Below are positions 11,808 through 22,460 of a stretch of 64,000 nucleotides of DNA, piece after piece (position 1 is the stretch's first letter; each line of letters begins with the position of its first letter). Below the pieces are notes generated by a model. The model was not told where the DNA came from. It searched no databases and saw nothing but the letters and a program-made list of their open reading frames with translations. A program made the translations under genes and the position numbers. This stretch comes from Rattus norvegicus (Eukaryota > Chordata > Mammalia > Rodentia > Muridae): contig NC_086036.1 in the NCBI RefSeq assembly GCF_036323735.1, forward strand, positions 42,097,550 through 42,161,549. The letters are read 5' to 3'.

Positions 11808-12381
11808 GTTGTGGTTTGCCCTGAAGTTATCTGTATTTTGATGCTAATTCCACTGCCCCAAGGACAGCTGCCTAGTCACATGCTCAGGATTCAGGTTACT
11901 TCACCAGAACCTTCTCCCCATTGAGTTTGTAAAATACAGGTGAGGGGCAGGTACAGGAGAGAAGGAGACCTGTCATTGGAGGAGAGAAAGGATGGGCAGG
12001 AGAGAAGTTAAAGAAGAGGAGACTGGGACAGAGAGGAAGAGAGAGGAGTGAGAAGCCATGGCAGGTGACGTTAAGATTCCACTCTGTGTATTTACAGGTT
12101 GTTATTAATGTTCTTAAGGGATGGATGGTACTGGGATTTGTATGTTTAGGTGGGCAATTATATCTTATCAATTGGGTCAAAGATTATTGTGTTGTGTGTT
12201 CTTTTATGAGACAGTTTGAGTGTAGGAAAGTGTGGCAGCAGGAGACACTGGGCCGCTGTGGAGTTGGGGTGTGTTTCTGCCAAGATATCCAGCAGATATC
12301 TTGAGGCACTGGGGTGCCGGACCTAGTGAGGCAAAAGACAACATTAATATTTTATTTTTTATATTTTACAACAACATCTCA
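11808..12381 (+). mobile_element. Unassigned rodent LTR-like repeat, copy 1
   Basis: It begins TGTGGTTTGCCCTGAAG and contains 'ggacagctgcctagtcacat', a purine-rich middle with several GGAGAG runs, and 'atatcttatcaattgggtc', which recurs in changed form at about 13558. I recognise this as a dispersed murid LTR-like repeat but cannot name the family. The terminal boundaries are approximate. Confidence 0.45.
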
Positions 12382-12404
12382 ATAGTGTGGTCACCTAAAC
12401 AAGA

Positions 12405-12626
12405 CCTGAAATGTGGCAAGCCCAACTGACAAGCCAACATGGATGCGAGAAATCTTAGAGTCCTACATTTAGATGAAGAGCTATAGGCAATTAATGGCTG
12501 CTAAGATAACACGAATCAGTTCTTTTTAGGGATAAGCCCACTGATAGGGTTATCTGATCCCCAGGGCTCAGTCCTAAAAGCATATACTTATAAGTACTAC
12601 CAAATGTACTGATCAGGGTACACACA

Positions 12627-12674
<48 letters not shown>

Positions 12675-12840
12675 CTTGCACGTGTGTGTGTGTGTGTGTG
12701 TTCACATACACAGAGAATGAATTTGAGATGAAGTGGTTGTGGTTGAAGGGAAGATATGAAGTGGGGAATTACAAAAATACAGAATTCATATGTAAAGTTC
12801 TTTTAAAAAAACTTTTAAAAGAAAAAGATGGAAAAGTCAA
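12405..12840 (+). mobile_element. Old L1 (Lx-type) 3' UTR fragment
   Basis: 'caacatggatgcgagaaatc', 'gaagagctataggcaattaa', 'gataagcccactgatagggt' and 'cctaaaagcatatacttata' match the 3' untranslated end of older murine L1 families as I remember it. A (CA)n/(TG)n tract interrupts it at 12619-12701. The sequence ends in an A-rich stretch near 12800-12840. No ORF2 remains. Confidence 0.6.
12619..12701. repeat. (CA)n-(TG)n inverted microsatellite
   Basis: A CA tract of about 53 bp, a short spacer containing 'catgcttgcacg', then a TG tract of about 20 bp. The two arms are complementary and can fold back. Confidence 0.92.
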
Positions 12841-13349
12841 AAATAAAACGAACAAAACAAAAACTCCAGTGTCTTTTAGATCTACCAGAGATGTAAGGTC
12901 AAGGGCAAAACAAAGTAGAGACAGGTAGATGCAGAGAGTTGCAATTCCCAGAGCAGAAGCCAACCAGCAGAAATATCTACAGGACCCAGCCTCAGGGGAG
13001 AGAACCTGAACTATTGCCTGTGCCCTGGGCTCCTTGCGCCTGACCCCACCTACCCTTGGGAGGTTGGAGGTAAGGTGTACAGAGTCGATGACACAGACTC
13101 AGAGAGCAGCTAAGAAACACTGCAGCAAGCTCCTTTAATACCCACCACCTGTGCCCCATTGGTCCCAAGAGAGCATCTCTTCTAAACAGCAGTTCCCGAT
13201 TGGTTGGCATTGTCTGCTTCAGCAATCCTTGGTCTCTCAGTCAGTCCTCAGTTAGGTCCTCCTGCTGGAGATGCTTTTGTGGCTGTGCAGCTCCCAGTAT
13301 TTACATAGAGGTGCCCCTGCCGTTCCTGCTCCACTGAACTTCATATGGA

Positions 13350-13665
13350 CCAGTGGTTGGAAGCTCAGTGTTGAAGAGCCTGAGAACTGTGGGTTGTAGG
13401 TTGATGTCAAGGCGATATGTGATTGGACAGTAGAAAGTAGAGCGGGGACAAAGTTTTTGCAAGGCAGGAGAGAGGAGGAAAGAGGGGGATCAAGATGGAG
13501 GAGGATGTTCAGATTTAGGTGAACCAGATCGATTTTATTTTGTGTAGGTGGACGGTTTATATCTCTATCAATTGGGCGGATTTATTGTCTGGATGAATTG
13601 TGGATTGAGAATTTAACATGTAAATCTAACTGCTAAATCACAAGTTTCTGGAACTTTGATTTTAA
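13350..13665 (+). mobile_element. Unassigned rodent LTR-like repeat, copy 2
   Basis: It shares with copy 1 (11808-12381) a purine-rich GGAGAG block followed by 'tatctctatcaattgggcg', in the same orientation. Only part of the unit is present. Family unknown. Confidence 0.35.
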
Positions 13666-13773
13666 CAGGCTAAAGGGTACAGTGTGTGATAGAAATGGCT
13701 GAGAGGCAGTTGGAGCGTGTGGATCTGGTTCTGTTACCCGTGTGGAGTGAGAACGTGCAGGGCTGGCAGAATG

Positions 13774-13775
<2 letters not shown>

Positions 13776-13829
<54 letters not shown>
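13776..13829. repeat. (GT)n microsatellite
   Basis: A pure GT tract of about 54 bp. Confidence 0.95.
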
Positions 13830-13832
<3 letters not shown>

Positions 13833-15123
13833 GCGTGGTAACTACTGCCTAGGGGACCTCACAGAAAGGGGGGCTAAAAAGGGAGTGGGCAGCTTGCGGA
13901 GCGCATGGAAGAGTAACAGCCGGAGCGAGCGGCTCTGGCTCATGGGAACTGCAAGAAAACGTTCGTTCCTTTTTGATTTTTACCGTAACAGTGGGTGACA
14001 ACACTGGCCACGCAGTCTTTCCCAAACCCATGCATAGCACCTTTAGACTGCTAGCTGAGAGTTAGCAATGGTAAAAAGCATTATTTACGCCTCGGAAGTC
14101 AGCAAGTACTAATACAAATTCAGTCTTCTTTCACCTTCCCCAAAAACCAGTTACCATCGGGTGAGAGTGTGGGGGAACTAAACCGCCTTGAGACTGTTTG
14201 GAATATAAAGTAGTGAAGTGTCTACACCGCACCGTGTCAATGTCTAGCAAGGTTATTGATGATATCACACCTTTTGCAGCAACAACTCTACTTCAGGAAT
14301 TGGCACTGATATTCTTGCTTACATGAACTCACAAGCATAAACCTGTGTGGAGGCCTGTGGGTGGATGATTGGTTTGTAATCTGTGGGACTGCTGTGGTTG
14401 CCTAACTGGGTTCTAGAAAGCTGACTGGAAGCAAGGGGAGATTAAGAATCAATGAGGAGCTTGGATCGGCGGGCTGTGCTCTTGAATAGAGACACACCAG
14501 CAGCACTCAAAGTATTTATAACATACACTGGGAGGTGGGTCAGCTAATCTCAGGAGTCTTGGTAGGGGAGCCGTCTTCAAAGGCTGTGGCCTTGTGGTCA
14601 CACAAGATGAAGTCTAAAATTTTGTACAAACTGTTCTTAGCTAAAGGTCAAGCAGATGTCAACATTCCTACTTGCACCCATAAGCCTGAGTCTTTTGCAT
14701 CCTTGACATGGCCTTGCTCATGCCAAGAACACTCAGTAATAGAGTGGCACACTTGCTCCGAACAGCGGGGCATTTTACACAACAGAACGGTAAACAGCTG
14801 TTAAATATATAAGCATGCCCTTCATGCTCTAATGTTGGATAAAACCCAGTAAATATTGTTAACGGAAATATGTGCAAGATTTTGAGGGAGAGACAGGATG
14901 TATTTACAAAGATCTGCTAACACCTGTGCAAGTAATTTTAAAACTGTTCTCAAGGAGTGTCAGTTATCCCTAGGCCAGGTAATGCTTTCAGACTGTAGTA
15001 ATACGAAGTTGGACTGAAGTTAATTTTCTCAAACTTGAGCTATGCACAGAGTATCACTTGTTTAACAAACACATTAAGGGTCAGAAAGATCCTTTGTAGG
15101 GTCTTTATATTATGTCTGGTGGC
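13830..15123. other. Unique non-coding DNA, no gene seen
   Basis: No clear repeat or gene signature. The short frames are unremarkable and there is no poly(A)-tailed retrocopy structure. Confidence 0.45.
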
Positions 15124-15547
15124 CGTGGTGGTTAAATGAGAACAGCTCTCATAAACTCATATATTTGACTGCTTGGTCCCCAGTTGTTGGAACTGTCTGG
15201 GCAAGATTGGGAGGCACAGCTTTGATGGAGGAGGTTTTGAATACCTACTCCATTCATTTCCTCTTCTCTCTCTCTCCCTCTCTCTCCCTCTCTCCCTCTC
15301 TCCCTCTCTCCCCCTCTCCCTCTCTCCCTCCCTCCCCCCCCCCCGTGCCAACCTGTAGTTTGCCCATTAGATATGAGCTCTTAGCTACTGTTCCAGCAGC
15401 ATGCCGGTCAGCCATCATGCTTCCCGCCTTGCCTATCAAGGACTAACCCTTCCCTCTGAAACTGTAAGCAAGCCCCCAATTAAATGCTTTTTCTTGTAAA
15501 TTGCTTGGTTGTGGTGTCTCCTCAGAGCAACAGGACAGTAACTAAGA
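15124..15547 (+). mobile_element. ORR1-type MaLR solo LTR with (CTCTCC)n expansion
   Basis: The head is 'gtggtggttaaatgagaaca', then 'cataaactcatatatttgac', the tail 'ctgtaagcaagcccccaatt', 'gtggtgtctcctcagagcaa' and 'cagtaactaaga'. This is the ORR1 order. A T/C-rich tract at 15263-15345, ending in a C-run, replaces part of the middle; ORR1 LTRs often carry such a CT expansion. Confidence 0.75.
15263..15345. repeat. (CTCTCC)n polypyrimidine tract
   Basis: About 80 bp of pyrimidines on the + strand inside the ORR1 LTR, ending in a run of Cs. Confidence 0.92.
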
Positions 15548-17357
15548 GCACTGTCTTAAGCACTACTGGTGGTTCTTTGAATGGGAATAATTTTTCTCAC
15601 ATGAAATTTGGCAACAAGCGGGAGGAATCTTAATGTAGCTCTCACTGCTCAATTAAGTTATTGCACATTTGTATTTATTCAGGAAAAATACAGATGTAAC
15701 AAACATAGATATAACCGTGGTGCTGTAACAGAGAAAAATTTAAGATAGCCCAGATGTTTAAAAAAAATAAGAAATATTTAAGTTAATTCTTTTTTTCTTT
15801 ATAGAGTTTTGAAAAAAAATTTAACTCCATGCTCAAAATGCTTTGAATGCAAAAGTAAGGTGGCAGTTTCACCTGACCCAGTTTGTCTAAGAAGGTCTGT
15901 TTATACAAGTATCTGCTCCTATAAGGTTCTGCACATCCTGTCCTTAAATATGGCGTCTGAAGACAGCTCTCACTTCTCATTCTCTTTGGAGGCAGAACAT
16001 TAAGTGATTCTTTGACTTTCTCTTGAAGTTATAAAATCATTATAAAACCTTAATTCCAAAACTATGTTTCCTGTCACTCAAAGGGAAGGTACATGCTTTC
16101 CCCCAAGCCACAGTGACCCCAAGAAGGTTCTGAAGTGGCAACCCCACCCCTCACACCCACTCTCATACCCTACCTTGCACATTGTTAACAGGAAGCTGCG
16201 CTACTGCAATGTGACCTCTGTTCATCAAACCTAAGTGCACACATACAGTTTTACAGTTTTCCCCCTTTCTACGTGTCTTTATTTCTGAAGGTTCCTGTGT
16301 CGTGGAAAATTTAAATATTTGTATGGTTTTCCCCCTTGCTAGTCTGTCTTTGATTATGGGATCTAAGCTACAAACACAGCCCAGCAGTGAATGAGGACAG
16401 AAGTCTCCTGTCTTACATTAGTATGCACATGTAAACACATGGTAAAAAGACACAGTGTAATGAGAGGATCCTTTGTGCATTTAACATCATTAAAGTCCAG
16501 TACTATCCCAAGAGGATTTTCAATATTATCTTGTACATTAAATGATTTGAACAAACATTATTATTAAATCATTTTAAAGGACATTTAAAAGACATTGAGA
16601 TTTCGGTGCTCTCGGACATTTGGAACATAAACGTTTCATAACATGCTCTGCAGGCCCTTCCCATGCTGAACATCATCACCAAATAAAACACCACCACTAC
16701 GAAGCATCTAAACTATAAATAAAGGCAAAACACAAATATGTTTCTACTTACCAAATTATATTATATAATGTAGAAGATCTAAAAATGAAGTATTTCATTG
16801 TCAAGAAATGTAAAGAAAGTTTAAGCTACATTTTATGGTTGCTTCTTCCTAGACTTAAGTAATTAATATTGTCATATTAATGTTTCAGAGTGATCCTGCA
16901 ACAATGAAGATGTATAAATGTTTTACTTTGAGTTTTCTCCTCTTCCTCTGCCACCATCACTAAATATCTCCCAGTAAGCTAAGAATATGGGATACTAGGT
17001 GATGGGCTCAGGGCACTATAAACCTTTTGTTATCTCATTTCTCACACTTTTTAAGCCTATTATACTTCATGGTTCACTTCAGTGGCAGTCTTAGCCCAAG
17101 TGCTATCCAACTGATTGCACTTCATCCCGAAGGTAAGAAATCTCTAGGTTACTCCACCATCTCTGATCATCTTAATCTCTTCCAGAAGACACATCTGCCC
17201 ATCAGAAGCACCTTTTCTCTTTAAACAGTGAAGGTGTGAAAGGAAGAGGTGTAAGGGGGATTTTGATAGAGAAATAACAAAGGGTAAAGATATGAGAGAG
17301 GGAGAGAGATGATGGGGTTTGAAGAGATACTGTTCTCACAGTACTGAAGAGATGATG
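15548..17357. other. Unique AT-rich non-coding DNA, no gene seen
   Basis: No SINE, LTR or exon was recognised over about 1.8 kb. AT-rich with scattered A-runs. Likely ordinary intergenic or intronic sequence. Confidence 0.5.
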
Positions 17358-17845
17358 AGGGCTGGAGAAATGGCTCAGTGGTTAAGAACATAGATTTTAC
17401 CTAGGACCTGGACTCAGTTTTCAGAACCCACATGGTGGCTCACAATGTAGGTAAAACACCTGTCTTAGGGTTTTACTGCTATGAACAGACACCATGACCA
17501 AGGCATCTCTTATAAGAACAACATTTATTTGGGGCTGGCTTACAGGTTCAGAGGATTAGTCAATTATCAGAAAGGTGGGAGCATGGCAGCATCCAGGCAG
17601 GCATGGTGCTAGAGGAACTGAGAGTTCTACTTATTGTTGTGAAGGCAAATAGGAGAAGACTGGCTTCCAGGTAGCTAGGAAGAGGGTCTTAAAGCTCAGG
17701 CCCACAATGGTACACTTCCTCAAATAAGACCACACTGACTCCAACAAGGCCACACCTCTAAATAGTGCCACCCCTTGGGCCAAGCATATTCAAACTACCA
17801 TACTACCCATACACATAAAATAAAATAAAGGAAATAAATTTTAGA
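17358..17845 (+). mobile_element. B2 SINE split by an antisense MaLR LTR
   Basis: The left part, 17358-17460, has the B2 head ('gggctggagaaatggctcag', 'cccacatggtggctcacaat', 'gtaggtaaaacacc'). The right part, 17803-17845, has the B2 3' end ('cccatacacataaaataaaa'). Together the two halves follow the normal B2 order, with some of the middle deleted. An LTR at 17461-17802 sits between them, so the B2 is older than that LTR insertion. Confidence 0.7.
17461..17802 (-). mobile_element. MT-type MaLR LTR, antisense, inserted in a B2
   Basis: Reverse-strand MT landmarks: 'tgtcttagggttttactgct', 'gaacagacaccatgaccaag', 'ggggctggcttacaggttca', 'ggaactgagagttctac', 'aaggccacacctctaaatag' and 'gccaagcatattcaaac'. 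About 342 bp, near full length, solo. The two halves of one B2 flank it directly. Confidence 0.82.
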
Positions 17846-18122
17846 AAGGAAATGTCAAGAAAAGAAGGAAAGGAAACAAAAAATAGGAAGAGAGGTACAT
17901 CTCGAAGTTCTTTTGTCATTTTACAGCTTCTCTATGGACTGTGTAACTCACCTGAAGCAAGGTAACAGGTTTAAAAGCCCACACACTCAGACCAGACCCT
18001 TTAGGCTTGGGAGGAAAAATGCCACTACACTGCCAGCCTTGCAGCTCTTTGACAGGAGATGAGAAAGATGAGAGGAAATGAGTAGATTCAGATAAGCACA
18101 TGGGAACCTGAAAACCTGGCTT

Positions 18123-18124
<2 letters not shown>

Positions 18125-18194
<70 letters not shown>
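18125..18194. repeat. (GA)n microsatellite
   Basis: A pure GA tract of about 70 bp. Confidence 0.95.
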
Positions 18195-18197
<3 letters not shown>

Positions 18198-19290
18198 ACT
18201 GAGCTCTGCAGACTGCTTTCCTTTGTGAATGGATACACAGCAGCCTCATACTGACTTTATTGGAAGCCAACTGACAAGGAGGGAAAAAAGGAGTAGGCTT
18301 GAGGACTATACACAGAAAACACAGCCAACAGAACCCAGATAGCTCACTAGACAGTAACAGCTCCATCAGCACAGTTTGAAAAGGAATACAAACAGTGAGA
18401 GAATTTTCCAATGTGCTGAGTTATCTAAGGGGGAAAAATACCGACAAGGCTCAGAGTTAAAAGGATGTTAAGGGCATTTTCTAAGCCAAGGTGACGTTCT
18501 GAATTAGTGAACATTCTACGGGGGAATTTGACAATAAGTGTCAAATGTTTCAGTTTAAATGTTCACACACACATATGTACATACATGTGCCCTTGACATG
18601 ACAGTTTTCTCCATTGGAATATTCTCTGAGGAGATAAATAAGTGAGTCCATAATGATGCACAGCTAAGAATTTTTAAGGTTATTTTTATATAATAGCAAA
18701 AATACCCTGTGAATAATTTAATTATGCACCACTAGGAGGTTTTAGTTTAATAAGTTAAATGCATCCATGTAGCAGCATCTGATGCTTTGGATGGTTTTTC
18801 TAAGCATAGGCCTTACAGTCAGATTCCATCCATTTAAATCTGAACCCACCACTTACTGCTTTTATGATTCTGGTACATTTTTTAAAGGCCTTTTGTATTC
18901 ATTTCTGAATCTGTAAGACGCTCACAATTCATAGCATCTATTAGGAAACTTCATGATCTATAAAATGCATTCTATAAAGTTATCACAAACATTAAACTAC
19001 AGAAAAGTCTATGAACATAGTAAGGACACAGTGGTGTCAGCTTAATGCTATTGTGTGATCATTAGAAATTACTTTCTACGTTAACACAAAAAAATTACAC
19101 TTCAGCCAGTAATAAGTTTCTACTGATACAGATTGACTTATGTGTGACAGTATGCCTAGAGATTTCTGTAAATATGTTTGCTATAATCTTAGTACTAGAT
19201 ATCTCTACTGGTAATGTTTTGGATTTTTTATTCTTTCTTTTCGTCTGGATTTGTGTTTTATTAACATATAATAAATCCTTTTGTTAGAAA
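18195..19290. other. Unique AT-rich non-coding DNA
   Basis: No recognisable repeat or exon over about 1.1 kb. Confidence 0.5.
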
Positions 19291-19448
19291 TATTTATTTG
19301 TTTATTTTATGTATGTGCTCTATCTGCACGTATACCTGAATACCAGAAGAGAGCATCAGAATTCATTGTAGGTGTCATGGGGTGGTTGGTAATTGAACTC
19401 ATGACCTCTGGAACCACTCTTAACCACTCAGCCATCTCTCTGGCCCCC
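19291..19448 (-). mobile_element. B2 SINE, antisense, diverged
   Basis: The + strand runs 'tatttatttgtttattttat', 'ccagaagagagcatcagaat', 'gaactcatgacctctggaac' and 'actcagccatctctctggcc', the reverse order of a B2. Several substitutions indicate an old copy. Confidence 0.85.
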
Positions 19449-19554
19449 ATATAACACATTATAAAAAGACAAGTTAGACATTTTAGACCAGCTTTTCTAC
19501 TGCAGAAATCTAAAATTCATATAAACTAGAAAATCATAACTTCAAAGCATAAGG

Positions 19555-20299
19555 AGCCAACCAGAATCAGTGCTCTTGGCAGCTGGTTGGACAGTAATGG
19601 ACCAGCCCTTTGGAGACTCAGCAGCTGAGTAACGATTTTTGGCAGCATGGAGGTAAGAATCTTTAGAAAGCTCTGTGTATTCTGAATCAATATTCAATAA
19701 ATGGGGTGCTGTTTCTCCCACAGTCAGGAAATGGGTTTAGGAACTGGGGAAAGGGATATACAAATGGCATGACTCAGCATTTTATACCCAGTTCTACTAA
19801 CATTTTTTTTCCTTTCTGTTCTCGTGACAATATGTTCTTTTGGTTTAGAGGTCTTAGTTCTAGGGTGCTTCTAGCAGGAGACACCAATGTGCCCATTGAA
19901 CTGGAAGCTAAGTTTCGGCCCAGTTACTTAGGGCTCTTCATGCCTCTCAAGCAGCAGACAAAGAAAGGAGCTGCAGTGCTGGCTGGAGCAACTGATCCCA
20001 CACACCAAGAAAAACTAGGCCACTGCTCTAGAACAGAGGCAAGGAATAAATTGTTTGCAATGAGGAAGATTCTTTAGTACATCTTAGCATTTCGATGTCC
20101 CATGATTAATGTTACAATTGTAAAATACAACTCAATCAAAACAGGATTGATAATTTCCGTGACCCTCCAGGACTAAATGTCTGGTTCAAAGGACCAGCTA
20201 AGGTGCTTGCTGAAGGTAATACAGAGTTACTAGCAGAAGACAATTGCAAATACCAGTTATAAACATGTGGCCAGTTACAGAAATTATGACAATTGATAT
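19555..20299 (+). pseudogene. ERVL-type internal remnant with dUTPase-like end of pol
   Basis: An open frame at 19706-20077 carries, over its last 70 residues or so, a segment resembling the dUTPase domain that ERVL elements encode at the 3' end of pol. Visible parts are a 'DTNVPIEL'-like strand, a 'PLKQQTKKGAAVLAG' strand, and a decayed active-site-type motif in which the usual AG-x-x-DP is kept but the following aromatic and G-E pattern is lost. Further downstream, out of frame and with stops, 20160-20280 resembles the residual C-terminal tail. The frame is broken by stops and frame changes, so no active enzyme is expected. It runs directly into an ORR1-like LTR at 20300, as the 3' end of a provirus would. 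The family call is from memory of ERVL proteins. Confidence 0.6.
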
Positions 20300-20688
20300 T
20301 GTGGTGGTTTGAATAGGAATGGCTGCCATAAACTCATGTGTTTAAATGCTTGGCCCATAAGGAGTGTCACTATTAGGAGGTGTGGCCTTGTTGGAGTAGG
20401 TGTGGCCTTGTTGGAGTAGGTGTGATTTTGTTAGAGGAAGTATGTCACTAAGGGGTGGGCATTGAGGTCTCAGAAGCTCAAGCTGGCTTACTTTCTGCTG
20501 CCTGAAGATCCAGTTGTAGAACTCTCAATTCCTTTTCCAGCACTGTGTCTGCCTGCCAGTCACCATGATTCCTACCATGACAATAATGAACTAAACCTCT
20601 TAACTGTAAGCCAAGCCAAATTAAATGTTTTCCTTTATAAGAGTTGTCCTGGTCATGATGTTTCCTCATAGCAATAAATCCTAAGACA
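20300..20688 (+). mobile_element. ORR1-type MaLR LTR, candidate 3' LTR
   Basis: 'tgtggtggtttgaatagga', 'cataaactcatgtgtttaaa', 'atgcttggcccataagga', a doubled 'aggtgtggccttgttggagt', 'ctgtaagccaagccaaatt' and the end 'atcctaagaca' give the ORR1 order. About 389 bp. The internal remnant on its 5' side, in the same orientation, suggests it is the 3' LTR of a partly preserved element and not a solo LTR. Confidence 0.78.
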
Positions 20689-20789
20689 GCTATTATGAAT
20701 GTTTCATTTAATTCATACATGTGTGTTTGTTTTTATTCACTTGTCATACACGAAATAAGATACACTGATTTCATGTTCCAAATGATGGT

Positions 20790-21109
20790 TAATATTGATT
20801 GTCATCTTGATAAGATGTAGGCAATCCAAGAAGGAAAGCCTCTGAGTCTGTCTCTGAAAGATTCTCTAGATTATGTTAAGAAGGGGAAGACCTTCCCTGA
20901 CTATGGGCATCACAATGCTATATATGGGTTTGGATCCTAGACTGACAAAAAGTGTATTGAACAGCAACATCAATTACTTTCTGTTTTCTGACTATGGACA
21001 CAATGTGACCAGCAACCTTCTGCTGCTATGCCACTCCCACCATAATGGACTATATCCTTTGTAGAATGGACTATGAGACAAAATAACTATTGTTTAAGAA
21101 TTGCTTTTC
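20790..21109 (+). mobile_element. Older rodent LTR-like repeat, left part, split by L1
   Basis: 'ttgattgtcatcttgataag', 'tctgaaagattctctagatt' and 'ggactatatcctttgtagaa' follow a common murid LTR-like repeat that begins near TTGTCAACTTGACA. Its 3' end resumes after the L1 at about 22567-22604 ('aagaaaagaaattgaaacag'). The family name is uncertain. Confidence 0.55.
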
Positions 21110-21817
21110 CTTACCAATCCTACAACAGATAGAGGCCTTATATCCAAAATATACAAAGAACTCAAGAAGTTAGACCGCAGGGAAACAAATAACCCTATTA
21201 AAAAATGGGGTTCAGAGCTAAACAAAGAATTCACAGCTGAGGAATGCCGAATGGCTGAGAAACACCTAAAGAAATGTTCAACATCTTTAGTCATAAGGGA
21301 AATGCAAATCAAAACAACCCTGAGATTTCACCTCACACCAGTGAGAATGGCTAAGATCAAAAACTCAGGTGACAGCAGATGCTGGCGAGGATGTGGAGAA
21401 AGAGGAACACTCCTCCATTGTTGGTGGGATTGCAGACTGGTAAAACCATTCTGGAAATCAGTCTGGAGGTTCCTCAGAAAATTGGACATTGAACTGCCTG
21501 AGGATCCAGCTATACCTCTCTTGGGCATATACCCAAAAGATGCCTCAACATATAAAAGAGACACGTGCTCCACTATGTTCATCGCAGCCTTATTTATAAT
21601 AGCCAGAAACTGGAAAGAACCCAGATGCCCTTCAACAGAGGAATGGATACAGAAAATGTGGTACATCTACACAATGGAATATTACTCAGCTATCAAAAAC
21701 AACGAGTTTATGAAATTCGTAGGCAAATGGTTGGAACTGGAAAATATCATCCTGAGTGAGCTAACCCACTCACAGAAAGACATACATGGTATGCACTCAT
21801 TGATAAGTGGCTATTAG
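21110..21817 (+). CDS. L1 ORF2p C-terminal fragment (partial)
   Basis: The open frame runs about 236 codons from the truncation point to a stop at 21815-21817. It is the C-terminal segment of the L1 replicase, after the reverse transcriptase. The cysteine-rich motif is present as C-x3-C-x7-H-x4-C ('CWRGCGERGTLLHCWWDC'), followed by the 'EDPAIPLLGIYPKD' and 'KMWYIYTMEYYSAIK' blocks typical of murine L1 and the normal C-terminus 'HSLISGY'. No endonuclease or reverse transcriptase domain remains, so the fragment cannot drive retrotransposition. It has no own start or promoter in this copy. Confidence 0.93.
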   Translation, partial: LTNPTTDRGLISKIYKELKKLDRRETNNPIKKWGSELNKEFTAEECRMAEKHLKKCSTSLVIREMQIKTTLRFHLTPVRMAKIKNSGDSRCWRGCGERGTLLHCWWDCRLVKPFWKSVWRFLRKLDIELPEDPAIPLLGIYPKDASTYKRDTCSTMFIAALFIIARNWKEPRCPSTEEWIQKMWYIYTMEYYSAIKNNEFMKFVGKWLELENIILSELTHSQKDIHGMHSLISGY

Positions 21818-22393
21818 CCCAAATGCTTGAATTACCCTAGATCCCTAGAACAAACGAAACTCAAGACGGATGATCAAAATGTGAATGCTTCACTCCTTCT
21901 TTAAATGAGGAAAAAGAATACCCTTGGCAGGGAAGGGAGAGGCAAAGATTAAAACAGAGACTGAAGGAACACCCATTCAGAGCCTGCCCCACAGGTGGCT
22001 CATACATATACAGCCACCCAATTAGACAAGATGGATGAAGCAAAGAAGTGCAGACCGACAGGAGCCGGATGTAGATCGCTCCTGAGAGACACAGCCAGAA
22101 TACAGCAAATACAGAGGCGAATGCCAGCAGCAAACCACTGAACTGAGAATAGGTCCCCCGTTGAAGGAATCAGAGAAAGAACTGGAAGAGCTTGAAGGTG
22201 CTCGAGACCCCAAAAGTACAACAATGTCAAGCAACCAGAGCTTCCAGGGACTAAGCCACTACCTAATGACTATACATGGACTGACCCTGGACTCTGTCCC
22301 CATAGGTAGCAATGAATATCCTAGTAAGAGCACCAGTGGAAGGGGAAGCCCTGGGTCCTGCTAAGACTGAACCCCCAGTGAACTAGACTATGC

Positions 22394-22460
22394 GGGGAGG
22401 GTGGCAATGGGGGGAGGTTTGGGAGGGGAACACCCATAAGGAAGGGGAGGGGGGAGGGTG
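22394..22460 (+). repeat. G-rich polypurine tract of L1 3' UTR
   Basis: Several runs of three to six Gs within 67 bp on the + strand, a conserved feature of murine L1 3' UTRs with potential to form G-quadruplexes. Confidence 0.8.
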
